Shown here one piece after another: positions 18,516 to 27,762 of a stretch of DNA of 64,000 nt; the stretch's first letter is position 1; every line of letters starts with the position of its first letter. The notes beneath the pieces were generated by a model. That model saw only the letters and a program-made list of their open reading frames with translations. It was not told the DNA's origin and made no database searches. Origin of the DNA: Rubrivivax albus (lineage in GTDB: Bacteria > Pseudomonadota > Gammaproteobacteria > Burkholderiales > Burkholderiaceae_C). The position numbers and the translations under genes are program-made. The stretch covers positions 124,001-188,000 of the forward strand of contig NZ_SACT01000008.1 in the NCBI RefSeq assembly GCF_004016515.1. The letters run 5' to 3'.

Positions 18516-18528
18516 CGCCGCCCCGGCC

Positions 18529-19488
18529 TTAGGCGATACGCTGCAACGCCAACGCGGCAGCGGCGGTGCGCGTCTCCACGCCCAGCTTCTCGAACACGTG
18601 CTCCAGGTGCTTGTGCACCGTGCGCGGGCTCAGCGACAGGATCTCGCCGATGTCCCGGTTGGTCTTGCCCTGCATCACCCAGTACAGCACCTCGGCCTCG
18701 CGCGCCGTGAGCGGGAAGGCACGCAGCAGCGATTCCATCAGCGCCGCCTCGCTGTCCTCGCGCAGCACCAGCAGCCATTCGGCGTTGGCGCCACCAGCAC
18801 CCTCGTCGTCCATCGCATGCAGCGCGAAAGTCAGCCGCTGCGAGCCCCTGCCCACCGTCAAGCCCTGAGGCTCCGCACCGGCCCGCCGGCGCAGCGCCTC
18901 GCGCGCCACCCAGGCCATCGCTGCCGGCGGCATCAGCGTGTCGGGCACGCCAGGGAAGTGCTGCGCGATCAGGCTGCGCGCCAGCGCCGTCTGCCACAGG
19001 CGCCGGCCGTCGCGCTCGCGCACCACCATCGTGGCATGGCCGAAGGCGTCCAGCGCATGCCGCGCCTGCTGCTGCGCGCGCGCGTTGCGCAGGTGGCTTT
19101 CGATGCGCGCGATCAGCTCTCGGGTGCGGATCGGCTTGGTCACGTAGTCCACCACGCCTGCGCCGAAGGCGCTGATCACGTGCTCGGTCTCGGTCAGGCC
19201 GGTCATGAAGACGATGGGGATGGCGGCCGTGGCCTCGTCGGCCTTCAGCCGGCGCGCCACCTCGAACCCGTCGATGCCGGGCATCACGGCATCCAGCAGC
19301 ACGATGTCGGGCTGGGCGTCGCGGGCGCGCAGCAGGGCCTGCTCGCCGCTGGTGGCCACCAGCACGGTGTAGCCCGACTCGTCCAGCGCGTCGTGCAGCA
19401 CGGCGAGGTTGTCCGGCGTGTCGTCCACGAGCAGGACGAGGGCCAGGCCGTCGCCGACGACGTCGTCCCTAGCGGCTTCGGTGTTCAT
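18529..19488 (-). CDS. Response regulator: receiver + LuxR-type DNA-binding domain
   Basis: 319 residues. The receiver domain has the acidic pair VLLVDDTPDN, phospho-acceptor Asp66 in DIVLLDAVMPGIDGFE, and the conserved Lys in YVTKPIRT. A ~110-residue linker follows, then a C-terminal LuxR/NarL helix-turn-helix (LTAREAEVLYWVMQGKTNRD, LSLSPRTVHKHLEHVFEKLG). The ATG at 19488 lies inside the 3' end of the kinase gene (20-nt overlap), so the two are translationally coupled and surely partners. Likely targets are nearby nitrogen/urea genes, including the divergent urease operon (inference). Confidence 0.9.
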   Translation of the reverse strand: MNTEAARDDVVGDGLALVLLVDDTPDNLAVLHDALDESGYTVLVATSGEQALLRARDAQPDIVLLDAVMPGIDGFEVARRLKADEATAAIPIVFMTGLTETEHVISAFGAGVVDYVTKPIRTRELIARIESHLRNARAQQQARHALDAFGHATMVVRERDGRRLWQTALARSLIAQHFPGVPDTLMPPAAMAWVAREALRRRAGAEPQGLTVGRGSQRLTFALHAMDDEGAGGANAEWLLVLREDSEAALMESLLRAFPLTAREAEVLYWVMQGKTNRDIGEILSLSPRTVHKHLEHVFEKLGVETRTAAAALALQRIA

Positions 19489-22400
19489 CGAGGGCACGGC
19501 CCACGGCCGCCTGAAGTGCGTTCATCTCGAAGCGCTGTGCCAGGCCGCGCAGGCGGCCAACGAAACGGTTCGCCGCCGCGTCCGCGGCTTCGATCTGGTC
19601 GAGCTTGCGCTGGATGCCGCGCATCCAGCCCTGGTCGATCAGGCGCTGCAGGTCCTGCAGTGCGGCAGCGTCGGGCAGGGCCTCCTCGGTCGACGGGTCG
19701 CCCGGCGGCGCCGCGGCGGCGGCCGTGGTCCACGCGAGGCCCAGCCGCGCGCCCAGCCAGTCCAGCAGGCGTGTCAGCCGCACCGGCTTGACCAGGAAAT
19801 CGTCGGCCGCCAGCGGCACGTCGTGGTCCAGCCCGCGGTCGAAGGCGTTGGCCGACACCACCGCCAGCGGGATGCCGCCATGCCCGGCTGCGCGCAGCCG
19901 GCGGATCGTCTCCCAGCCGTCGATGCCGGGCATGGCCAGGTCCATGAAGATGGCGTCGGGCGGCGGCTGCGCGGTGTCGGCCAGCCGCGCCAGTGCCGCG
20001 TCGCCCGAGGCGGCGCCTTCGATCAGGAAACCCAGCGGCTGCAGCAGGTCGGCCATCAGCGTGCGGTCCGCCTCTTCGTTGTCGACCACCAGGATGCGCC
20101 GGCGAGGCCCGGCATAGCCCTGGCGCGGGCCGCTGCCGAGGCTGGCCGGCGCCGGCGCTTCGGGCAGGAACAGCTTGACGGCGAAGACGCTGCCCACACC
20201 GGGCGTGCTGCGCGCGGTCAGTTCCCCGCCCATCAGCTCGGCCAGCATGCGGCTGATGGTCAGGCCCAGGCCGGTGCCGCCGGCCATGCTGGTGCTGCCC
20301 TGCGCGGCACCCCGCTGGAACGGCTCGAACACACGGGCGAGCTCGTCGGCGTCCATGCCGGGGCCGGTGTCGGCGATCTCGAAGCGCGCCATGTCGGCCG
20401 CGAAGCGCACGCGGAAGGTGACCTCGCCCTGGGCGGTGAACTTCACCGCGTTGCCCAGCAGGTTGATCAGGATCTGGCGAAGGCGGCGCTCGTCGGCGCG
20501 CACCCACTCCGGCACCGTGCCCTCGAAGGCACGCACGAAGCGCACGCCCTTGGCCGCGGCCTGCAGCTCCATCAGGCGGGCGATCTCCTCCAGGCCCTCG
20601 CGCAGGCGCATCGGTTCCACCTGCAGCGCCAGCTTGCCGGCCTCGATACGCGCCAGGTCCAGCGTGCCCTCGATCAGGCCCAGCAAGTGGTCGCCGCCGC
20701 GGCGGATGACCTGCACCGCCTGGCGGCGCTGCGCCGGCATGGCCGGGTCCTCCTCCAGCAACTGCGCGTAGCCCAGGATGCTGTTGAGCGGGGTGCGCAG
20801 CTCGTGACTGATGGCGGTGACGTAGCGGCTCTTGGCCTGGTTGGCGGCCTCGGCGGCGGCCTTGGCGCGCTGCAGCGCAGCGTCGGTGCGGCGGTGGCGT
20901 TCGACTTCGGCCTGCAGGGCCTCGGTCTGGCGCTGGCTTTCTTCCTGCGCCACCAGCCGGCTGCGGTGCGCCAGCACCAGCCACCAGGCCACGATGCCGC
21001 CCAGCAGCGCCAGCACCAGGCCCACGTTGAGCACGCCCTGCCACAGCGCCGGCCCCAGCGCCTGGGCCTGGTCGCCCAGCACGCGCTGCCCCTGCTGGTA
21101 GGCGCCGCCCAGCAGCAGGGCCAGCACCGGCAGGCCCAGGCCCGCCAGCAGCAGCCAGTGCGCCAGCCCGGCTTCCAGCTGCGGCGCCCAGCGGCGCGGC
21201 AGCAGGCGCTGCAGCAGCGCCAGCCACTGCGCCGACAGCCGGGCCTGCGGTTTGCACAGGTCGTTGCAGCGCGCGTCCAGCGTGCAGCACAGCGAGCAGA
21301 TCGGCGCCTGGTAGGCCGGGCACTGCGCCATGTCGTCGGCCTCGTACTCGCGCTCGCAGATGCAGCAGCGGGTGACGGCCGGCGTCAGTCGCCGGTAGGC
21401 ACCGGCCTCGGCGGCCGCTGGGTCGCGCACCGGCACGAGCGGAATCACCGGCCGCGCCAGGTAGTAGCGGCCCTTCGTGGCCCAGGCGATCAGCGGTGCC
21501 ATCACGAAGGCCGTGACCATGGCGATGGCTGCGGAGAAGGCCTGCGCCAGCGGCCCGAAGGCGCCCAGGTGCGCCGCCACCGACAGCACGGACGCCACAC
21601 CCATGGCACCCACGCCCACCGGGTTGATGTCCCACAGGTAGGCGCGGCGGAACTCCACGCCCCGGGGCGACCAGCCCAGCGGCTTGTTGACCACCAGGTC
21701 GGCCACCACCGCCATCATCCAGGCGATGGCCACGTTGGCGTACAGCCCCAGCACGTGGCCCAGGGCCTGGAACACGTTCATCTCCATCAGCACCAGGGCG
21801 ATGGCGGTGTTGAACACCATCCACACCACGCGGCCCGGGTGGCTGTGCGTCAGGCGCGAAAAGAAGTTGCTCCAGGCCAGGCTGCCGGCGTAGGCGTTGG
21901 TGACGTTGATCTTGAGCTGCGAGACGACGACGAACAGCGCCGTGGCCGCCACCGCGCCGGCCGGCGACAGCAGCAGTTCCCAGGCCACCAGGTACATCTG
22001 GTTGGGGTCCACCGCACGGTCCACCGGCACCATGTGCGAGATGGCCAGCCACGCCAGGGCCATGCCGCCGAACATCTTCAGCACGCCGGGCAGCAGCCAG
22101 CCCGGCCCCCCCAGCGCCACGCCGGCCCACCAGCGCCAGGGCCTGGCCGGGTCCTTCTCGGGCATGAAGCGCAGGTAGTCGGCCTGCTCGCCCATCTGCG
22201 TGATCAGTGCGATGCCCACCGTTGTCGCCGCGCCGAAGGCCAGCAGGTCGAAGCCACCCGCCTCGCGGCCGTCGCCCGGGTAGGCCGACAGGTCGGCCAG
22301 CAGCGTGGGGTGGTGCCAGAACACGGCCGCCAGCGGCACCACCAGCATCACCAGCCAGATCGGAAACGTCCAGGCCTGCAGCCGGCTGATGGCGGTGACG

Positions 22401-22915
22401 CCGTGCGTGACCAGCGGAATCACCACCAGCGCGCAGATCAGGTAGCCCCAGGCCGGCGGGATGTCGAACGCCAGTTCCAGCGCGTAGGCCATCACCGCCG
22501 CCTCGAGGGCGAAGAAGATGAAGGTGAAGCTGGCGTAGATGAGGCTGGTGATGGTGCTGCCGATGTAGCCGAAGCCGGCACCGCGGGTGAGCAGGTCCAT
22601 GTCCACCCCGTGGCGGGCGGCGTAGACGCTGATGGGCCAGCCGGCCAGCGCGATGACGGCCGCGGTGGCCAGCACCGCCAGCGCGGCGTTGACGAAGCCG
22701 TACTGCACCAGCAGCGTGGCGCCCACCGCCTCCAGGATCAGGAAGGCCGCCGCGCCGCCGAAGGCCGTATGCGCCACGCGCACCGGGCCCCACTGGCGGA
22801 AGGCGCGTGGCGTGAAGCGCAGCGCGTAGTCCTCCATCGACTCGCGCGCGACCCAGCCGTTGTAGTCGCGGCGGACGGCGGCGATGCGCTGGCGGGGTGA
22901 GGAGGCGGCGTCCAT
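19469..22915 (-). CDS. NCS1 permease-like / Cys-rich / hybrid histidine kinase fusion
   Basis: 1148 residues. Residues ~15-490 are a 12-helix NCS1 (nucleobase:cation symporter) type domain, starting DYNGWVARESMEDYALRF with YGFVNAALAV and NVTNAYAGSLAWSNFF. Residues 517-554 hold nine cysteines (C517, C518, C520, C532, C540, C543, C544, C550, C554), likely a metal site. Two more helices at ~585-603 and ~625-648 and a coiled coil precede the kinase core: His704 in AISHELRTP, N-box NLLGNAVKF, G-boxes ADTGPGMD and GGTGLGLTI. A receiver domain has Asp992 (FMDLAMPG), then a helical tail. The permease probably senses a transported N-compound, as in CbrA-type kinases (inference). It diverges from ureA. 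Confidence 0.85.
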   Translation of the reverse strand: MDAASSPRQRIAAVRRDYNGWVARESMEDYALRFTPRAFRQWGPVRVAHTAFGGAAAFLILEAVGATLLVQYGFVNAALAVLATAAVIALAGWPISVYAARHGVDMDLLTRGAGFGYIGSTITSLIYASFTFIFFALEAAVMAYALELAFDIPPAWGYLICALVVIPLVTHGVTAISRLQAWTFPIWLVMLVVPLAAVFWHHPTLLADLSAYPGDGREAGGFDLLAFGAATTVGIALITQMGEQADYLRFMPEKDPARPWRWWAGVALGGPGWLLPGVLKMFGGMALAWLAISHMVPVDRAVDPNQMYLVAWELLLSPAGAVAATALFVVVSQLKINVTNAYAGSLAWSNFFSRLTHSHPGRVVWMVFNTAIALVLMEMNVFQALGHVLGLYANVAIAWMMAVVADLVVNKPLGWSPRGVEFRRAYLWDINPVGVGAMGVASVLSVAAHLGAFGPLAQAFSAAIAMVTAFVMAPLIAWATKGRYYLARPVIPLVPVRDPAAAEAGAYRRLTPAVTRCCICEREYEADDMAQCPAYQAPICSLCCTLDARCNDLCKPQARLSAQWLALLQRLLPRRWAPQLEAGLAHWLLLAGLGLPVLALLLGGAYQQGQRVLGDQAQALGPALWQGVLNVGLVLALLGGIVAWWLVLAHRSRLVAQEESQRQTEALQAEVERHRRTDAALQRAKAAAEAANQAKSRYVTAISHELRTPLNSILGYAQLLEEDPAMPAQRRQAVQVIRRGGDHLLGLIEGTLDLARIEAGKLALQVEPMRLREGLEEIARLMELQAAAKGVRFVRAFEGTVPEWVRADERRLRQILINLLGNAVKFTAQGEVTFRVRFAADMARFEIADTGPGMDADELARVFEPFQRGAAQGSTSMAGGTGLGLTISRMLAELMGGELTARSTPGVGSVFAVKLFLPEAPAPASLGSGPRQGYAGPRRRILVVDNEEADRTLMADLLQPLGFLIEGAASGDAALARLADTAQPPPDAIFMDLAMPGIDGWETIRRLRAAGHGGIPLAVVSANAFDRGLDHDVPLAADDFLVKPVRLTRLLDWLGARLGLAWTTAAAAAPPGDPSTEEALPDAAALQDLQRLIDQGWMRGIQRKLDQIEAADAAANRFVGRLRGLAQRFEMNALQAAVGRALDEHRSR

Positions 22916-23004
22916 CGCGTCCGTAGATTCAAGAAGCGCGCCAGCGGTGGCGCGCGACCGACGCGGCCCGTAGATCTGGCATCCATCGTGCTCTATGCTG
23001 GGCC
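22916..23004. promoter_or_regulatory. Divergent promoter region of the permease-kinase gene and ureA
   Basis: 89 nt between two divergent starts. TATGCT at 22994-22999 resembles a -10 box and lies only 5 nt before the ureA ATG at 23005, so a transcript from it would be essentially leaderless. No good -35 box is seen at the right distance, which suggests an activator, plausibly the adjacent response regulator (inference). Confidence 0.4.
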
Positions 23005-23307
23005 ATGGATCTGACACCGCGTGAGAAGGACAAGCTCCTGATCTTCACCGCCGCGCTGCTGGCCGAGCGCCGCAAGGCGCGCGGGCTGAAGCTGAACCAC
23101 CCCGAGGCGGTGGCGCTGATCACCGCAGCGATCCTCGAAGGCGCCCGCGACGGCAAGACCGTGGCCGCGCTGATGAGCGACGGCAAGACGGTGCTGACAC
23201 GCGACGACGTGATGGCCGGCGTGCCGGAGATGATCCCCGAGATCCAGGTCGAAGCCACCTTTCCGGACGGCACCAAGCTGGTGACCGTGCACCAACCCAT
23301 TGCGTGA
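23005..23307 (+). CDS. ureA: Urease subunit gamma UreA
   Basis: 100 residues, full family length. The start MDLTPREKDKLLIFTAALLA, the motif KLNHPEAVALITAAILEGAR and the C-terminal EATFPDGTKLVTVHQPI are diagnostic of UreA. It is the small structural subunit of the cytoplasmic nickel urease (UreABC)3. It is first in the rightward ure operon, but the usual preceding ureD is not here; the gene to its left is a divergent sensor kinase. Confidence 0.97.
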   Translation: MDLTPREKDKLLIFTAALLAERRKARGLKLNHPEAVALITAAILEGARDGKTVAALMSDGKTVLTRDDVMAGVPEMIPEIQVEATFPDGTKLVTVHQPIA

Positions 23308-23314
23308 GACTGTC

Positions 23315-23491
23315 ATGACCCTTGCACGACGCACCGTTTCAGCGCTTGCCGCGCTTGCCGCCAGCACGGCCTGGGCGCACCCTGGGCATGGGGAAACCAA
23401 CGCGGTGCATTGGCACGCGTTCGACGCCTGGGGCTGGGCCCTGGCCCTGGCCGTGGCGGGTGCCGCGGCCTGGTGGATCCGCCGCAAGTGA
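23315..23491 (+). CDS. Small His-rich exported membrane protein between ureA and ureB
   Basis: 58 residues. A signal peptide (MTLARRTVSALAALAASTAWA) is followed by a mature N-terminus HPGHGETNAVHWH with four histidines, then one membrane helix (WGWALALAVAGAAAWWI) and a positive end RRK. The HPG motif directly after the signal peptide recalls HupE/UreJ nickel transporters, but the rest of that family is absent. The gene lies 7 nt after ureA and 10 nt before ureB, so it is cotranscribed with urease. A periplasmic nickel-related role is possible but unproven. TTG 23300 is a less likely start. Confidence 0.7.
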   Translation: MTLARRTVSALAALAASTAWAHPGHGETNAVHWHAFDAWGWALALAVAGAAAWWIRRK

Positions 23492-23501
23492 GGGCGCGGT
23501 C

Positions 23502-23807
23502 ATGATCCCCGGCGAACTGCTCACCGACGGGCCTGACCATGCCCTCAACCCCGGCCGGCGCACGCTGACGCTGGTGGTGGACAACACCGGCGACCGGCCG
23601 ATCCAGGTCGGCTCCCACTACCATTTCGCCGAGACCAACGGCGCCCTGTCCTTCGACCGCGACGCGGCACGCGGTATGCGGCTGAACATCCCCAGCGGAA
23701 CCGCGGTGCGCTTCGAACCGGGGCAACAGCGCACGGTGGAACTGGTGGACTACGCCGGGGCGCGCACCATCTTCGGGTTCCGCGGGTTGGTGCAAGGGGC
23801 GCTTTGA
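23502..23807 (+). CDS. ureB: Urease subunit beta UreB
   Basis: 101 residues from ATG 23502, the family length. The start MIPGELLTDGPDHALNPGRR, the core PIQVGSHYHFAETNGALSFDR and the end RTIFGFRGLVQGAL are diagnostic. A longer frame upstream overlaps the His-rich small gene and is rejected. The product is a structural urease subunit. It is separated from ureC by a ~250-nt repeat-containing spacer. Confidence 0.97.
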   Translation: MIPGELLTDGPDHALNPGRRTLTLVVDNTGDRPIQVGSHYHFAETNGALSFDRDAARGMRLNIPSGTAVRFEPGQQRTVELVDYAGARTIFGFRGLVQGAL

Positions 23808-24058
23808 GGTGCATTGGTCGGCTCTCGACCCCAACTCGCCTTCGGCTCCTTGGGGTCTGGCGACCCGTTTTCCGTGGGCTCCCCCGAGCCCCGTCCTAGA
23901 AGGGGCTCCAGCACGTTCGACGGCTCCCCGCCAGCCCCCCTCCGGGAGGGGGACTCCAGCCAGATTGACGAGTCGGCCTGCCGGCCGACCGCACTTCACC
24001 GGCCGCTGTGGGTCGCAAGCGGCCCCAGAACACATCCCCTCCAGGAGATCCTGACACC
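23808..24058. repeat. Structured intergenic repeat, copy B (ureB-ureC spacer)
   Basis: Positions ~23820-24024 match copy A (1401-1606) in reverse complement. The C/G-rich palindrome near 23935-23951 is preserved. The GACCC... hairpin of copy A is partly retained: outer arms GACCCCAA (23827-23834) and TTGGGGTC (23850-23857) still pair although their sequence differs from copy A, a compensatory change. The last ~30 nt carry the ureC ribosome-binding site AGGAGA. Read along transcription, both copies have the same orientation. Confidence 0.85.
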
Positions 24059-25786
<1,728 letters not shown>

Positions 25787-25857
25787 ACCACGCCTGTCAT
25801 CTGCTGGTCACCGCGCGTGGCCAGCATGCCGGGCTGTCCTGAACGAGACCGCCGACC

Positions 25858-27741
25858 ATGCCGTTGAACCGACACCCCATTGCCACCCTGCTCTCCGCGC
25901 TGGCCCTGGCCGCGCTGGCCGCCTGTGGTGGCGATGACGACGGCGCCGCCGTCGACCCCGCGCCGAGCTTCGCCGCCATCGAACTCAACATCGCGCACGT
26001 CAACGACCACCATTCGCAGCTCGAGGGCTTTCCGGGCACCACGCTGACGCTGGACGGCACGGCCACCCGCGTCACGCTGGGTGGCTTCGCGCGCCTGACG
26101 AGCATCTTCCAGGCACTGGAAGACGCCGGCACACCCAACCTGCTGAAGATCCACGCCGGCGACGCGGTCACCGGCACGCTGTACTACACCTTCTTCAAGG
26201 GTGAGGCCGACGCGCGGATGATGAACACCATCTGCTTCGACGCCTTTGCGCTGGGCAACCACGAGTTCGACGACGGCGACGCGCAGACCGCGGCCTTCCT
26301 CGACGCGCTGTGGACGCCGGCCTGCCAGACGCCCATCCTCGCGGCCAACGTGCAGCCGGCCATCGGCACGCCGTTGGCCCCGCTGAGCGCCGGCGACTAC
26401 ATCCAGCCCTACGTGATCCGCGAGTTCGGCGGCGTGAAGGTGGCGCTGATCGGCATCGACATCGCCGGCAAGACCACCAACTCCTCGCGTCCGCTGGCCA
26501 GCACCGTGTTCGCCGACGAGGTGGCCACGGCGCAGGCGGTGATCGACCAGCTCAAGGCCGAGGGCCTGCGCCATTTCGTGCTGGTGACGCACCAGGGCTA
26601 TCAGAACGACCTGGCGATGGCCGCCGCGCTGACCGACGTGGACGCCATCGTCGGCGGCGACTCGCACAGCCTGCTGGGCGACTTCACAGCCTATGGCCTG
26701 AGCAGTTCCGGCGCCTACCCCACCGTGGCCGCCAACGCCGACGGCAAGCCGGTGTGCATCGGCCAGGCCTGGGAGTACGCCAAGGCCGTGGGCCTGATGA
26801 ACGTGCGCTTCGACGCCACCGGCGCGGTGGCCAGCTGCGGCGGCCAGGCCTCGCTGGTGATCGGCGACGACTTCGCCCGTGACGACGGCAGCGGCAGCTT
26901 CGTGGCCCTGGACGACACGGCGCGTGCCGCGCTGAAGACCACGCTGGCCGCCGACCCCGCGCTGAAGGTGACCTCGCCCGACGCCGGCGCCGCCGCCGTG
27001 CTGGCCAGCTACACCGGCCAGGTGGACGCCGAGAAGGCCAAGCCCATCGGCACCGCCACCGAGGCGCTGTGCCTGGTGCGCGTGCCCGGCGAGAGCACCA
27101 ACCGCAGCGCCGGCACCGCCGGTTGCGAAGACGCCAACACGCTGGCCCGCGGCAGCGACGCGGCGCAGGCCGTGGCCCAGGCCTTCCTGGCCGGCAGCCG
27201 CCGTGCCGACCTGGCGCTGCAGAACGCCGGCGGCGTGCGCATCCCGGTGGCGGCCGGCACTTTGACGATGAACACGGCCTTCACGCTGCTTCCCTTCACC
27301 AACGTGATCGTGGAACTGGAAATGACCGGCGCCGAGGTGATCGCGGCGCTGGAGGACGCGGTGGCCAACCACCTGGATGCCGGCCAGAGCACGGGCTCGC
27401 ACCCCTATGCCGCGGGCCTGCGCTGGGACCTGGACATGTCCCAGGCCAAGGGTGCGCGCTTCAGCAACGTGCAGGTGAAGAACCGCAGCACCGGGGTCTG
27501 GAGCGCCATCGACCCGGCAGCCACCTACGTCGTCGCCACCAACGACTTCATCGCCGAAGGCCGCGACGGCTACACCACGCTGGGCACCGTGTTCGCCAGC
27601 GGCCGCGTGGTCAACACCTACCTGCTCTACACGCAGACCTTTGCCGACTGGGTGGTGGCCGAAGGCAGCATCGCCCGCCCGGCGCGTGGCGAGTATTCGC
27701 ACCAGGTGGTGATCACAGCCAGCGGCACGACGCTGCCCTGA
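25858..27741 (+). CDS. 5'-nucleotidase/UshA-family lipoprotein
   Basis: 627 residues. The N-terminus MPLNRHPIATLLSALALAALAAC ends in a lipobox (LAAC), so it is probably an anchored periplasmic lipoprotein. The metallophosphatase domain shows AHVNDHHSQLEG, HAGDAVTGTLYY, ALGNHEFDDG and VTHQGYQNDLAMA with VDAIVGGDSHSLL. The C-terminal nucleotide-specificity domain contains LQNAGGVRIPVAAG and VVATNDFIAEGRDGYTT. Such enzymes strip phosphate from extracytoplasmic nucleotides. It sits 71 nt after ureC in the same direction, and nucleotide breakdown could supply nucleobases, in line with the NCS1-like sensor nearby (inference). Confidence 0.9.
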   Translation: MPLNRHPIATLLSALALAALAACGGDDDGAAVDPAPSFAAIELNIAHVNDHHSQLEGFPGTTLTLDGTATRVTLGGFARLTSIFQALEDAGTPNLLKIHAGDAVTGTLYYTFFKGEADARMMNTICFDAFALGNHEFDDGDAQTAAFLDALWTPACQTPILAANVQPAIGTPLAPLSAGDYIQPYVIREFGGVKVALIGIDIAGKTTNSSRPLASTVFADEVATAQAVIDQLKAEGLRHFVLVTHQGYQNDLAMAAALTDVDAIVGGDSHSLLGDFTAYGLSSSGAYPTVAANADGKPVCIGQAWEYAKAVGLMNVRFDATGAVASCGGQASLVIGDDFARDDGSGSFVALDDTARAALKTTLAADPALKVTSPDAGAAAVLASYTGQVDAEKAKPIGTATEALCLVRVPGESTNRSAGTAGCEDANTLARGSDAAQAVAQAFLAGSRRADLALQNAGGVRIPVAAGTLTMNTAFTLLPFTNVIVELEMTGAEVIAALEDAVANHLDAGQSTGSHPYAAGLRWDLDMSQAKGARFSNVQVKNRSTGVWSAIDPAATYVVATNDFIAEGRDGYTTLGTVFASGRVVNTYLLYTQTFADWVVAEGSIARPARGEYSHQVVITASGTTLP

Positions 27742-27762
27742 CGGCCGCGGCCGTCGCGCGGC

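Noticed and set aside
19409..22900. 1163-residue plus-strand open frame across the kinase gene
   Set aside because: Low-complexity His/Gln/Arg composition with no domain; antisense artefact of the permease-kinase fusion.
23809..24054. 81-residue frame similar to a 77-residue frame at 1387-1620
   Set aside because: The similarity comes from the shared intergenic repeat; several frames are open at once, no ribosome-binding site or conserved domain supports a protein.
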